64,000 nt of DNA from DASQHL01 sp963843685 (GTDB taxonomy: Bacteria > Chloroflexota > Dehalococcoidia > DSTF01 > JACRBR01), in the NCBI GenBank assembly GCA_963843685.1, contig CAWJLO010000007.1:62001-126000 (forward strand). Reading direction: 5' to 3'. Positions 7,906 to 17,377 of the stretch are shown here, piece by piece (position 1 is the stretch's first letter; every line of letters starts with the position of its first letter). Both the position numbers and the translations under genes were made by a program. A model generated the notes under the pieces. That model worked only from the letters and a program-made list of their open reading frames with translations. It made no database searches and was not told where the DNA came from.

Positions 7906-9204
7906 ATGGCGAAGATCTACTGGGCCTCGCTGCTGCATTTCTACCAGCCACCGATCCAGATTCCGGAGGTGCTGCGCAAAGTCGTCGACGAGTCGTACCG
8001 CCCGCTCATCGAGGTCTTCCGCAGCCAGCCGCACGCGCGCGTCACCGTCAACATCAATGGTGTCCTGACGGAGATGCTCCACGAGAGCGGCTATGACGAC
8101 GTGATCGACGGCCTGTGCGAGCTCGCCAAGCGAGGGCAACTGGAGTTCGTCGGATCGGCGAAGTACCACGCCATCCTGCCACTGATCGATGAGGACGAGC
8201 AGCGCCGCCAGATCCGCCGCAATCATCTCACGAACCGCCACTTCTTCGGCGATGCGTATGAGCCGCGCGGCTTCTTCCCTCCGGAGATGTGCTACGACCG
8301 GTCGTTCCTGGATCCCATGACCGACTTCGGTCACGAGTGGGTGATCGTCAGCGGCGTCGCCTGCCCGGCTGCCTGGCCCACCGACAAGATCTACGAGACC
8401 GTCTCGAGCGGCGGGCAGCACGTCGCCGTGATCTTTCGCGACGACGTCTTGAGCAACAAGATCTCGTTCCAGGACATGGACGGACGCTCGTTCGTCGAAC
8501 ATCTGCGCTCGACGTATGGCTCCGGCGGCGATATGTACATCGTGACGGCAATGGACGCCGAAACGTTCGGCCATCACATCGAAAACTGGGATCAGCTCTT
8601 CCTGGCCGAGGCCTATGAAGCCGTCGCGCCGTTGGAGAACGTCGTGCAGCCTCGCTCACTCGCCGCGAGCACGCGCACCCTGCTCAGCATGACGGCGCAG
8701 GAGGGGCCGGAGCAGGTGATCTCCGTCAAGATCAGCGATCTCTTCGAGCACTTTCCTCGCGGCGAGGTCATCGACCCGCGTCCCTCGTCGTGGAGCACCA
8801 CGCACGCCGACCTGGATCACGGCGTCCCTTACCCGCTTTGGCAGGCGCCCGGCAACTACATCCACAAGCTGCAGTGGGAGCACGTCGAGATCATGACGGA
8901 GCTGGTACGGACGGCGCAGGACGTCGCCGACGGCACGTTGAGCAAGCGGCACGCCGAGATCGCCCGCGGCCTGATGGATCCGGCGCTGCACTCCTGCCAG
9001 TTTTGGTGGGCGAGCCGCCGCCCGCACTGGGACGTCAATATGATCTCTCGTGGGCTTGATGGACAAAGCGAGACCGTGCTCAACGCGTTCCGGTCGATCA
9101 ACCTCAGCGCCGCGCCGGAGGAGATCAAGCGCACCGCGTACTACAAGGTCGTCGCCTCGCGCGACATCCGGAACAAGATCCGCGACCAGCTGTTCTGGGA
9201 GTGA
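7906..9204 (+). CDS. GH57 family glycosidase / glucanotransferase
   Basis: 432 residues beginning MAKIYWASLLHFYQPPIQ, the HxxQP-type first motif of GH57. The nucleophile Glu is in GFFPPEMCYD near residue 129. The acid/base Asp is in VTAMDAETFGHHIE near residue 212. It is shorter than the preceding branching enzyme and lacks its C-terminal helical domain. It resembles the alpha-amylase/amylopullulanase-like branch of GH57, so hydrolysis or disproportionation of alpha-1,4 glucans is likely. The exact reaction cannot be assigned. It is the last gene of the glucan operon, 25 bases after the branching enzyme, and may trim or recycle the polymer. Confidence 0.8.
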   Translation: MAKIYWASLLHFYQPPIQIPEVLRKVVDESYRPLIEVFRSQPHARVTVNINGVLTEMLHESGYDDVIDGLCELAKRGQLEFVGSAKYHAILPLIDEDEQRRQIRRNHLTNRHFFGDAYEPRGFFPPEMCYDRSFLDPMTDFGHEWVIVSGVACPAAWPTDKIYETVSSGGQHVAVIFRDDVLSNKISFQDMDGRSFVEHLRSTYGSGGDMYIVTAMDAETFGHHIENWDQLFLAEAYEAVAPLENVVQPRSLAASTRTLLSMTAQEGPEQVISVKISDLFEHFPRGEVIDPRPSSWSTTHADLDHGVPYPLWQAPGNYIHKLQWEHVEIMTELVRTAQDVADGTLSKRHAEIARGLMDPALHSCQFWWASRRPHWDVNMISRGLDGQSETVLNAFRSINLSAAPEEIKRTAYYKVVASRDIRNKIRDQLFWE

Positions 9205-9219
9205 GCGCGCCGTCGCCCG

Positions 9220-9684
9220 CTAGTCGAGCGTTTCGAAGATGAACTCCGCCTCCACGCTGGCGCCCATCGGGAGCTCGAAGACGCCCACCGCGGCCCGGGC
9301 GCCCAGACCGGCGTCGCCGAAGACGGCGCGGAGCAGGTCGGACGCGCCGTTCGCCACGGTCGGCTGATCGTGGAAGCCGTCCGCCGACGCGACGAACACC
9401 GTCGACTTCACGACGCGCGTCACGCGGTCGAGGCTCCCCAGCTCCTTGCGCGCGACCGCGAGGGCTGAGACCGCGCACCCGCGCGCGGCTTCCTGGCCGG
9501 ACGGCACGTCAACTTCGCGGCCGAGCTTTCCGGGATGCAGCACGCGCCCGTCCTCGGTCGCGATCTGGCCTGATACGAAGAGCAGGTTGCCAGTCCGCAC
9601 CGCCGGGACGTATGCCCAGCGCGGCGTCGCCACCGCAGGCAACTCGATGCCCAGTTCGATGACCCGCTCTTCGGCTGTGCTCAT
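9220..9684 (-). CDS. RidA/YjgF family protein
   Basis: 154 residues with the trimeric RidA (YjgF/YER057c/UK114) fold. Recognisable elements are NLLFVSGQIATEDGRVLHPGKLG, then RVTRVVKSTVFVASADGFHDQPTVANGASDLLRAVFG, and the C-terminal GARAAVGVFELPMGASVEAEFI, which carries the Arg used by imine/enamine deaminases. The version is the larger subfamily with about 20 extra N-terminal residues. Likely role is hydrolysis of reactive enamine/imine intermediates from PLP enzymes, but subfamily members vary. The ATG at 9684 is preceded on its strand by GGGGGAGAA. It is convergent with the glucan operon and divergent from the GNAT gene. Confidence 0.8.
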   Translation of the reverse strand: MSTAEERVIELGIELPAVATPRWAYVPAVRTGNLLFVSGQIATEDGRVLHPGKLGREVDVPSGQEAARGCAVSALAVARKELGSLDRVTRVVKSTVFVASADGFHDQPTVANGASDLLRAVFGDAGLGARAAVGVFELPMGASVEAEFIFETLD

Positions 9685-9858
9685 GTTCTCCCCCGCAGCC
9701 GCTTGCCGTCGCGGCGGTGGCTCTCGCTGATCATCCGTCCCTTCAGGATCGGATTGACGCTTCGGGACAGATTGCGTCTCACGGCCTGCCGATCGGCCGG
9801 TGGCCGGAACGTCACCGCCCGACTACGATACCATCGAATCGGCCGGAAGGAGAGAAGC

Positions 9859-10437
9859 ATGGCAATCTACAAGCTCGAGGCGTTCCCCCGTCGGGTCCAA
9901 CTGCGAAACGGCGCCTCCGTGGAGCTCAAGCCCATGGAGCAGAGTGACGGCGACAAGGTGCTCGAGTTCTTTCTGAAGGTCCCGGAGGACGACCGTTACT
10001 TCCTCAAGGACGACGTGACGTCGCCCCGCGTGGTCGAAGGCTGGTGCGCGCATATGGACTACGACCGCGCGCTGCCCATTCTCGCCTGGGACGGCGACAA
10101 TATCGTCGGCGACGCCGTCCTCATCCGCTCGCGCATGGGCGCGCGGAGGCGCATCGGCGAGGTACGGGTCGTCGTGCACCCGGACTGGCGCAATTGCGGT
10201 CTCGGCAGCGCCATGATCCGCCAGCTCTGCGACATCGCGGCGGACGCCGACCTGGAGCGGATCGTGATGGAGCTGGTGGGCGACCGCGACGTCGACGCCA
10301 TCACGGCCGCCGAGCGCCTGGGGTTCCTCCGGAGCGCAGTGCTCTCCGAGTACTTCAGCGACCAGCGCGGCCACAAGCACGACCTCATCGTCATGGTGCT
10401 GCCGCTGGGCAAGTGGTACGAGTGGTGGACCTTCTGA
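9859..10437 (+). CDS. GNAT family N-acetyltransferase
   Basis: 192 residues from ATG at 9859, chosen because GGAAGGAGAGAAGC lies just upstream; the frame extends further but without family features. The acetyl-CoA binding segment is VRVVVHPDWRNCGLGSAMIRQLCDIA (motif A, R/Q-x-x-G-x-G/A reading R-N-C-G-L-G). It is followed by ERIVMELVGDRDVDAITAAERLGF, typical of motif B. The N-terminal half (PMEQSDGDKVLEFFLKVPEDDRYFLKDDV) matches GNATs of unknown substrate. It stands alone between the divergent RidA gene and a strong terminator, so there is no context for substrate. Confidence 0.75.
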   Translation: MAIYKLEAFPRRVQLRNGASVELKPMEQSDGDKVLEFFLKVPEDDRYFLKDDVTSPRVVEGWCAHMDYDRALPILAWDGDNIVGDAVLIRSRMGARRRIGEVRVVVHPDWRNCGLGSAMIRQLCDIAADADLERIVMELVGDRDVDAITAAERLGFLRSAVLSEYFSDQRGHKHDLIVMVLPLGKWYEWWTF

Positions 10438-10514
10438 CGGCCGATTTCACGGTTGTTTAACGCTTAGCCGGAGACCCGTTAACGCTCCTCGCTCTACTAT
10501 CAGCGTGTAAGACG

Positions 10515-10557
10515 GCGCCGCGACCATGCTCCCCCGGTCGCGGCGCTGTTCTTCTTT
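10515..10557 (+). terminator. Rho-independent terminator after the GNAT gene
   Basis: A perfect 11-base-pair stem: GCGCCGCGACC at 10515-10525 and GGTCGCGGCGC at 10536-10546, with a 10-base loop. It is followed by TGTTCTTCTTT at 10547-10557. It lies about 80 bases past the GNAT stop. The rest of the 10438-10737 gap shows no gene. Confidence 0.85.
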
Positions 10558-10737
10558 CCGGCAAGCAACGTTGCGCCCACAAGAGTCTGACTCCGCTGGC
10601 CGTGTCGCCGCTACGCGGAGGGCGTTCGGACAAGATGTACTCGCCCCGGCTCTGATCCCCCCTGTCGCGCCGCCGCGTTCCGCCCCGGCGCGTGCGCGAC
10701 GCACCCGATAGAATCACCCGAGGCTATCGAGGTCGCG

Positions 10738-11742
10738 ATGCAGGAAGAGCAGGGGCCCGTCCACGCGCCCGAATTCCCACCGGACGTCACCTGGTTGCAG
10801 GGGGGGCCGCTGCGCCTCATCGATCTGCGCGGCAAGCCCGTCCTGATCGACTTCTGGGACTACACCTGCCTCAACTGTCTGCGGACGCTCCCGTACGTCA
10901 AGGAGTGGTACCGCCGATACAGCCCGCTCGGGCTCACGGTGATCGGGGTGCATGCGCCGGAGTTTTCGTTCGCGCGGGAGAGCGGCAACGTGCTGCGCGC
11001 CGTCCGCGAGCACGACGTCCAGTATCCGGTGGCGCTCGACAACGACTACGCCATCTGGCAGGCGTACGCCAACCGCTACTGGCCGGCGAAGTACCTGATC
11101 GATGCCAGCGGCTATCTGCGCTACTACCACTTCGGCGAGGGCGCCTATGCCCAGACTGAGGAAGCGATCCAGCTCCTGCTCAAGGAGACGTTCCCGGAGA
11201 TCTTGCTTCCCGGCCTCATGGAGCCGGTGCGCGAGGAAGACCGCCCCGGCGCCGCCTGCTATCGCGTAACGCCGGAGCTCTACCTGGGCTACGAACGTGG
11301 GGCGGTCGCCAACGTCGAGGTCGTGCCCGACAAGGCGCATACCTACCGCGATCCGGGGAAGCACATGGACGCGCACGCCTACCTGGATGGCGACTGGCTG
11401 CTCGCGGGCGAATACCTCGCACGGCCGGCAGGTGCGGCGGGCGAGAGCCGGTTGACGGTGCCGTACATGGCGAAGGACGTGAACCTTGTGATCCATCCGC
11501 CGACCTTCGGCGGCGCTGCCACGATCAGCGTGCTCCAGGACGGACAGCCGATCGCTGCGGGCGACTCGGGCGCTGACGTCGTTGCAGGGACCACCTCCGT
11601 CCTCACCGTCGACGCGCCGCGCATGTATCGGCTGGTTGCGAACCGCGAGATCGACCGCCACGAGTTGACGCTCGCGACGAAGTCAGACGGCGTGGCACTG
11701 TACGCCTTCACATTCACCTCCTGCGTGGTGCCTGAAGCGTGA
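10738..11742 (+). CDS. Thioredoxin-like protein with DipZ-type C-terminal domain
   Basis: 334 residues. Residues 15-150 are a TlpA/AhpC-like thioredoxin fold with the redox motif FWDYTCLNCLRTLP (CxxC = Cys-Leu-Asn-Cys), the counterpart of WTYSCINCLRTLP in DipZ. The segment FWDYTC..YVKEWYRRYSPLGLTVIGVHAPEF is very characteristic. Residues 170-334 resemble the C-terminal beta-sandwich of DipZ (YLGYERGA, then a DAHAYLDGDWLLAGEYL block). The DsbD-like membrane domain of full DipZ is absent, and there is no signal peptide, so the protein appears cytoplasmic. The stop overlaps the next gene's GTG start (GTGA), so the two are translationally coupled. Likely a thiol-disulfide reductase of unknown partner. 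Confidence 0.8.
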   Translation: MQEEQGPVHAPEFPPDVTWLQGGPLRLIDLRGKPVLIDFWDYTCLNCLRTLPYVKEWYRRYSPLGLTVIGVHAPEFSFARESGNVLRAVREHDVQYPVALDNDYAIWQAYANRYWPAKYLIDASGYLRYYHFGEGAYAQTEEAIQLLLKETFPEILLPGLMEPVREEDRPGAACYRVTPELYLGYERGAVANVEVVPDKAHTYRDPGKHMDAHAYLDGDWLLAGEYLARPAGAAGESRLTVPYMAKDVNLVIHPPTFGGAATISVLQDGQPIAAGDSGADVVAGTTSVLTVDAPRMYRLVANREIDRHELTLATKSDGVALYAFTFTSCVVPEA

Positions 11743-13955
11743 CGGCTTCCACTCCTGACGAGCGCGCGCGCCAGTTGCTGGACGAAGCGGGGCGGATCTA
11801 CGACCCGCTTTGGGACGACGCCGCCGCGATGGTGCGCGGGCCCGACCATCCGGACGTGCACAGCACCCGTGCCACGCTCGCGTACGGGCTCGTGAACCTC
11901 ATCCGCGGCGGCCAGGCCGCGACCGCGCTCGCCGAGCGCGCCATTCGTTCCGTCCTGGCGCTCCAGGAGCGGCATCCCGGGGACTCCCACCTCGGCAACT
12001 TCCGCTGGATGCTGGAGGATCCGCGCGTACGCGACCTCAACGGCGTCGAGTTCATCCTCGATGGCCTCAACGAGATCATGCTCTCGTACAGCGACACCCT
12101 CCCCGCCTCGCTCGCGGCAGATGTACGCAATGCGATCGCCCTCGGGCTCGCCGAGATCGATCGGCTGGATGTGCACCTTTCATACACCAACATCGCCGTC
12201 AGTGACATCAGCAACAGCGTGCTCGGCGGCCTGGTCCTCGGCGACGAGGCGTACGTCGAGCGCGGCGAGCGGCGACTCATGGACTGGCTCGACTTCACGA
12301 ATCGCAGCGGCGCGCCGCACGAGTACAACTCGCCCACGTACTGTGCCGTCGACCTGGAGCGACTCGCCGCGCTCGCGGAGCATGCGCCGGAGCCCGACCT
12401 GGCGCTCAAAGCGCGCGTCGCGGAGGAGCGCGTGTGGATGCACGTCGCCACGCATTATCATCCGGTCTTGCGCCAGTTCGCCGGCCCGCACGCGCGGGCG
12501 TACTACGATGGCTGGACGGGGGCGGGCGGCTACCTCAAGCTGCTGCTCTGGCGGCTGCTCGGCGATCCGCTACTACGGCCGGACACGCCTTACGGTAAAG
12601 CGACCCGCGAAGAGATGCACGTCGCCCTCGCGCTCGACACGCTCCATCCGACAACGGAGTCACTCACCTGGCTGTCCGAAAAGCGCTTCCCCTTCGAAGT
12701 GCGTGAGACCGTCGATGCGGAGCGCTGCGCCGACATCACGACGTACATGACCGAAAGCTACGCGCTCGGCACGACCTCCGCGCACTACACCGTCGGCGAC
12801 CCGCCGGAGCCGACGCAGCAGCTGAACGGCGCGTTGCTGCAGTTTCGCCGCGACGTCTCTCCGGGCTTTGGCACGCTGTCCACGCGCTTCATCGTCGACG
12901 ACCGTGATCGCGGCGCGCCGACGGATGCCGGTCACGGTGACGACCTCTGGGACGAGGGCACGCTCGTGGCGGCGCAGTCGCGCAACCGAGCGATCGTGGC
13001 CTACGGGCTCGCGCCGAGGCTGCGCGCCGTACGCAGCTTCAAGCTCTCCGTCCGCATGCTCGGCGTCGGTCCCGAGACAGAGCTCTGGTGCGGCGACCGT
13101 CGCGTCGACGCGTTCCCCGCGTCCGTGCAGCCGGGCGACGCCGTGGTCATCGCCGAAGGTGGCGTCTACATCGCCCTGATTCCGCTTGAGCCGGACGACC
13201 TCGGCCACGATGCTCCGATCGAGCTGCGAGTCGACGGCGACCTGCTGACGCTCGACGTCTACAACTACCTGGGGCCGCCGACCACATTCTGGGAGTACCG
13301 GTCGCTGGCCGGCGCGTTCTTCAAGCGCAACGTCCGTAACGCCGTCATCGTCGAAGTGGCCGAACGCACGGACTTCGAGAACGTGGCGGCATTTCGAAGA
13401 CACGTCGCGGCGGCGCGCGTGTCGGATCGCACTGACGCGAGTCACGTGCGCGAGATCTCCTACGCCTCGGACGGCGGCAGCGTCTCGCTCCGCTACGACC
13501 TGCGTGAGATGCGACCTGTCGCTCGCGTCTTCGACGGCGTGCCGTACGTGGCGCCGATGTCCCGCGCGGGCGCAGTCGACGGTGGCGGCCTGCAGTGGAT
13601 GCAGTCTCGCGAGTCGCTCGTCGACCTGGCCGGCGCGACGCTGACCGCCGATGCGGGTCCCAAGTGGCTGGCAGCCGACGCGGGCGCACGCCGCTGCCTG
13701 TTCGTCCACCCGACGCTCGACGAGACGGACTTCGCGCTCGAGATGGACGGCATTGTCGTCGAGTGCGACTCGTTCGGCTTTGGCCGCGTCACGCTCGATG
13801 CGGCGTCTGGTGCGGTGCGGATCGAGGCTGCCGGCGAGATCGGCCCGGTCCGTATCCGCGGCGGCGGATCGCCTCGCTGCTACGTGAACGGCAGCGACGT
13901 CACGGCGTCGCTCATCGCCCTCCCGGACGGCGCACGAGAGTTCCGCGGTCTCTGA
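11739..13955 (+). CDS. Large uncharacterised protein, helical barrel plus beta domain
   Basis: 738 residues from GTG at 11739, overlapping the thioredoxin-like gene by four bases. The first about 330 residues are predicted helical, with paired-helix spacing that suggests an (alpha/alpha)n toroid. Notable segments are LGNFRWMLEDPRVRDLNGVEFILDGL and the Asn/Tyr-rich HEYNSPTYCAVDLERL near residue 195. The remainder is beta-rich with many Val/Asp/Gly strands. This arrangement resembles polysaccharide lyase or heparinase II/III-like proteins, and the EYNSPTY motif is reminiscent of active-site loops in such barrels. I cannot name the family. No signal peptide is seen. A function in glycan breakdown is possible, given the GH38 gene downstream, but this is an inference. 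Confidence 0.6.
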   Translation: MTASTPDERARQLLDEAGRIYDPLWDDAAAMVRGPDHPDVHSTRATLAYGLVNLIRGGQAATALAERAIRSVLALQERHPGDSHLGNFRWMLEDPRVRDLNGVEFILDGLNEIMLSYSDTLPASLAADVRNAIALGLAEIDRLDVHLSYTNIAVSDISNSVLGGLVLGDEAYVERGERRLMDWLDFTNRSGAPHEYNSPTYCAVDLERLAALAEHAPEPDLALKARVAEERVWMHVATHYHPVLRQFAGPHARAYYDGWTGAGGYLKLLLWRLLGDPLLRPDTPYGKATREEMHVALALDTLHPTTESLTWLSEKRFPFEVRETVDAERCADITTYMTESYALGTTSAHYTVGDPPEPTQQLNGALLQFRRDVSPGFGTLSTRFIVDDRDRGAPTDAGHGDDLWDEGTLVAAQSRNRAIVAYGLAPRLRAVRSFKLSVRMLGVGPETELWCGDRRVDAFPASVQPGDAVVIAEGGVYIALIPLEPDDLGHDAPIELRVDGDLLTLDVYNYLGPPTTFWEYRSLAGAFFKRNVRNAVIVEVAERTDFENVAAFRRHVAAARVSDRTDASHVREISYASDGGSVSLRYDLREMRPVARVFDGVPYVAPMSRAGAVDGGGLQWMQSRESLVDLAGATLTADAGPKWLAADAGARRCLFVHPTLDETDFALEMDGIVVECDSFGFGRVTLDAASGAVRIEAAGEIGPVRIRGGGSPRCYVNGSDVTASLIALPDGAREFRGL

Positions 13956-13990
13956 CACCCGATAGACTGATGCTCGGGGGCTCGCCGAGC

Positions 13991-14506
13991 ATGGATCTCA
14001 CTCGATACATCCGCGACGTGCCGGACTTTCCCGCGCCCGGCATCCTCTTCCGCGACATAACGCCGTTGCTCCGGGAGCCAGCGGCGCTCGCGTTTGCGCT
14101 CGACGAGATGGCGGCGGACGTGCAACGGCACGGCGCCACGGCGATCGTCGGCATCGAGTCGCGGGGATTCCTGTTCGGCGTGCCCGTCGCGGCGCGCCTC
14201 GGGCTGCCCTTCGTGCCGGTGCGAAAGCCGGGCAAGCTTCCGGCTGCACGCATGAGCGTCGAGTACTCGCTGGAGTACGGCAGCGGCCAGCTCGACATCC
14301 ACGCCGACGCGTTGACGCAGTCGGACCGCGTCGTGGTTGTCGATGACCTGTTGGCGACCGGCGGCACGGCTCTCGCCGCTGTGAAGCTGACGGAGCTGCT
14401 GGGTGCGCGAGTGGAGGGGCTGATCTTCCTGATCGAGCTGGCGGCGCTCGCCGGGCGCGAGAAGCTTGCCGGCTACGACGTGCGGGCGCTGCTTCGGTAC
14501 GACTGA
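13991..14506 (+). CDS. apt: Adenine phosphoribosyltransferase
   Basis: 171 residues from ATG at 13991. An in-frame ATG at 13970 would add seven atypical residues, and the shorter start matches the family. Hallmarks are IRDVPDFPAPGILFRDITPLL, then AIVGIESRGFLFGVPVAARLGLPFVPVRKPGKLP, and the PRPP-binding VVVVDDLLATGGTALAAV. It salvages adenine with PRPP to AMP in the cytoplasm. Length is normal. A TAGACT box at 13963-13968 could be the -10 element of its own promoter, giving a very short leader. It lies between the large uncharacterised gene and the GH38 gene, with no obvious functional link. Confidence 0.95.
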   Translation: MDLTRYIRDVPDFPAPGILFRDITPLLREPAALAFALDEMAADVQRHGATAIVGIESRGFLFGVPVAARLGLPFVPVRKPGKLPAARMSVEYSLEYGSGQLDIHADALTQSDRVVVVDDLLATGGTALAAVKLTELLGARVEGLIFLIELAALAGREKLAGYDVRALLRYD

Positions 14507-14573
14507 CCGCCCTCGCACGTCGGCCGGACGCGCGTTACCATCGCCTACATCGAGCGAAGAGAGAGGCTGCAGC

Positions 14574-17264
14574 ATGCCACTTTCCACCATGAAGTCCCGC
14601 GAAAAGCGGCGCCTGATGGTCATCTCCCACACCCACTGGGACCGCGAGTGGTACCTCCCGTACCAATCGTTCCGCCTCCGGCTCGTCGGCCTCTTCGACA
14701 TGCTCATCGACATCTTCGACAGCGACCCCGAGTACAAGCACTTCATGCTCGACGGCCACACGATCCCCATCGAGGACTACCTCGAGGTGCGCCCCGACCG
14801 CTTCGACGACATTGAGCGCGCCGTCCAGCAGGGCAAGCTGCTCATCGGCCCCTGGTACATCATCCCCGACGAGGCGCTTCCCGGCGGCGAGGCGCTGGTC
14901 CGGAACTTTCTCCGCGGCCACCGCGTCGCGAAGCTCTTTGGCCCGGTGATGAAGGTGGGCTACATCCCGGACCCCTTCGGGCAGATCGCCCACATGCCGG
15001 CCATCCTCCGCGGCTTCGGCATCCAGTACGCCACGATGTGGCGCGGCGCTGACGACTCCCTCAAGACCACCGAGTTCTTCTGGCAGTCGCCCGATGGCAG
15101 CGAGGTGCTCACCATCCACAAGCCGCGGGGCTACGGGTCCGCCGCCAGTCTCCCGACGAACTCGAAGGCGTTGCTCGCCCGCATCCAGGCCATCCGCGAC
15201 GACCTCGAACCGCTGGCGACGACGCCCTTTGTCCTCGTGATGAACGGCAGCGATCACCTGCCGCCGCAACCTGAGCTGCCGGCCATCATCCGCGCCGCCA
15301 ACCAGGAGCTGGAGGGTGCGGCGATGGAGCATAGCTCGTTGCCGGAAGTGTTCGATGAGCTGCGACGCATCATCGGTGACCGCAAGCATGAGTGGCCGCG
15401 GCACCTCGGCGAGTTCCGGAGCGGGCAGCGCGCGCACCTGCTGCCGGGCGTGCTCTCGGCGCGCATGTGGATCAAGCAGCGCAACCAGGAGTGCGAGGAC
15501 CTGCTCGCGCACTGGGCGGAGCCGTTCTCGACGTGGGCGGACATGATGAAGAAGGAAGTCGGCCCGGAGTGGAAGGAGCCGCTGCCGCCCACCACCGCGC
15601 ACATGCCGTTTCCGACATCCGAGGAGTCGATTGCGGCGCTCATCGATCGCGCGTGGAAGCACCTGCTGGAGAACCAGCCGCACGACTCGATCTGCGGCTG
15701 CTCCGTCGACGGCGTCCATGACGAGATGCGCCAGCGGTACGAGTGGATCAAGCAGATCGGCGAGGAGATCGTGCGCCAGTCCCTGCGCACCATCGGCGCG
15801 CTGGGGCCGAACCATCCGCTGGGCACCATCGCCGTCTTCAACCCCACGCCGCAGTCCGCGACCGGCTACGTCACGGCGACGGTGCCGTGGGACGATGCGC
15901 GCCCGGTCGTCGCAGTCGTGGCGCCCGACGGCACGCGGATCGACGCGCGACAGGTAGGCGAGACGACGCACGTCGTGCTGCCGGAAGGCGCGCCCGCGGG
16001 GTTCGACCGGGCCCGGGCCGAGATCGGCTTCGTTGCGGCCGACGTTCCGGGGTACGGCTATCGCGTCTACTTGCTGGAGACCGCTGAACAGGCGACGCCC
16101 GCACCGCCGGCCGACGGCCGCGCTATCGAAAACGAACACCTGTATGTAGAGGCCGATCCGGCTGACGGCACGCTAACCGTACTCGACAAGCGGACGGGTC
16201 GCCGCTACAGCGGCCTCAACCGCTTCGTCGATGGCGGCGACCGGGGCGATGAGTACAACTACTGCCCGCCGGAAGCGGACACGGTCGTCGATCGGCCCGC
16301 CTCGCCGCCAAAGATCCGCGTCGAGAGCGCGGCCGGCTGCCGAAGACTAGTCATCGAGATGACGTACGCGCTGCCGGCCTCACTGGCGGGTGATCGCGCG
16401 TCCCGGAGCAAAGCCACCGCCAGCGAGCGCATCGTCAGCACCGTCACGCTGACGGACGGCGTGCCGCGGGCCGACATCGAGGCCGTCGTGTTCAACGCGG
16501 CCGAGGATCACCGTCTCCGCGCCCACTTCCCGTCGGGGATCCACACCGCCGTCTCGAAGGCAGATCAGCACTTCGGCGTGATCGAGCGTCCGCTGGCGTT
16601 GCCCGAATGGGATCCAGCGACCTGGATGGAGCAGCCGATGGGCACGTACCCCCAGAAGGCGTTCGTCAGTGTCGACGATGGTGAGATCGGCCTGACCATC
16701 GCCAACCGCGGCCTGCCCGAGTACGAGGTGCTGGACGAGACCGGCGGCGCGACGATCGCGCTCACGCTGCTGCGCTGCGTCGGGTGGCTCTCGCGATCCG
16801 ACATCTCGACGCGGCGCGGCGGCGCCGGGCCGGAGCTGCGGACGCCGGGCGCGCAGCTCCACGGCCGCAACGTCCTGGACTACAGCATCATCCCGCACGC
16901 CGGATCCTGGGCGGACGCGAACGCGCACGTGCAGGCGGTGCAGTTCCTCCGGCCGATGCGGGCGCGCTACAACCGGCATGGGCTGGGGCGCTTCCCCGCC
17001 CAGAGCCAACTCCTGCAGGTGGACTCGCCGGCCTTCGCCGTCAGCGCCATCAAACGCGCCGAAGACGGCGACGGCGTCGTCGTCCGCGTGTACAACATCA
17101 CCGCAGGCGAGGCGTCCGCGCACGTCGCGCTTACACCGCTGACGGGCGGCGCCACGATCGTGAACCTGAACGAAGAGCCGGAGGCGGAGGTGCCGATCGT
17201 CCGCGGCGGCGTCCCCGTGCATGCGCGGCCCAATGAGATCATCAGCATCCGCTTCCGCCGTTGA
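14574..17264 (+). CDS. GH38 family alpha-mannosidase
   Basis: 896 residues from ATG at 14574, preceded by GAGAGAGGC. The N-terminal catalytic domain has MVISHTHWDREWYLPYQ (metal-binding His and Asp), then YIPDPFGQIAHMPAIL with the nucleophile Asp, and NQPHDSICGCSVDGVHDEM. These are hallmarks of GH38, which hydrolyses alpha-mannosides with retention using a divalent metal. A middle helical domain and a C-terminal all-beta domain (from about residue 470) follow. Length fits the MngB-like bacterial group, some of which act on mannosylglycerate. There is no signal peptide, so the enzyme is probably cytoplasmic. Substrate could be a mannosylated compatible solute or glycan; the sequence does not decide. 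Confidence 0.92.
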   Translation: MPLSTMKSREKRRLMVISHTHWDREWYLPYQSFRLRLVGLFDMLIDIFDSDPEYKHFMLDGHTIPIEDYLEVRPDRFDDIERAVQQGKLLIGPWYIIPDEALPGGEALVRNFLRGHRVAKLFGPVMKVGYIPDPFGQIAHMPAILRGFGIQYATMWRGADDSLKTTEFFWQSPDGSEVLTIHKPRGYGSAASLPTNSKALLARIQAIRDDLEPLATTPFVLVMNGSDHLPPQPELPAIIRAANQELEGAAMEHSSLPEVFDELRRIIGDRKHEWPRHLGEFRSGQRAHLLPGVLSARMWIKQRNQECEDLLAHWAEPFSTWADMMKKEVGPEWKEPLPPTTAHMPFPTSEESIAALIDRAWKHLLENQPHDSICGCSVDGVHDEMRQRYEWIKQIGEEIVRQSLRTIGALGPNHPLGTIAVFNPTPQSATGYVTATVPWDDARPVVAVVAPDGTRIDARQVGETTHVVLPEGAPAGFDRARAEIGFVAADVPGYGYRVYLLETAEQATPAPPADGRAIENEHLYVEADPADGTLTVLDKRTGRRYSGLNRFVDGGDRGDEYNYCPPEADTVVDRPASPPKIRVESAAGCRRLVIEMTYALPASLAGDRASRSKATASERIVSTVTLTDGVPRADIEAVVFNAAEDHRLRAHFPSGIHTAVSKADQHFGVIERPLALPEWDPATWMEQPMGTYPQKAFVSVDDGEIGLTIANRGLPEYEVLDETGGATIALTLLRCVGWLSRSDISTRRGGAGPELRTPGAQLHGRNVLDYSIIPHAGSWADANAHVQAVQFLRPMRARYNRHGLGRFPAQSQLLQVDSPAFAVSAIKRAEDGDGVVVRVYNITAGEASAHVALTPLTGGATIVNLNEEPEAEVPIVRGGVPVHARPNEIISIRFRR

Positions 17265-17377
17265 CGTCGATGGCCGAACGAGGCGGGTGATCGCGAAGTC
17301 GGTTCGTGCGAAGATGACCGGGACGAGGGCGATGGACATCTGAGTCAGCGCCGAACGCAACGTTGGAGTGTCGATAG

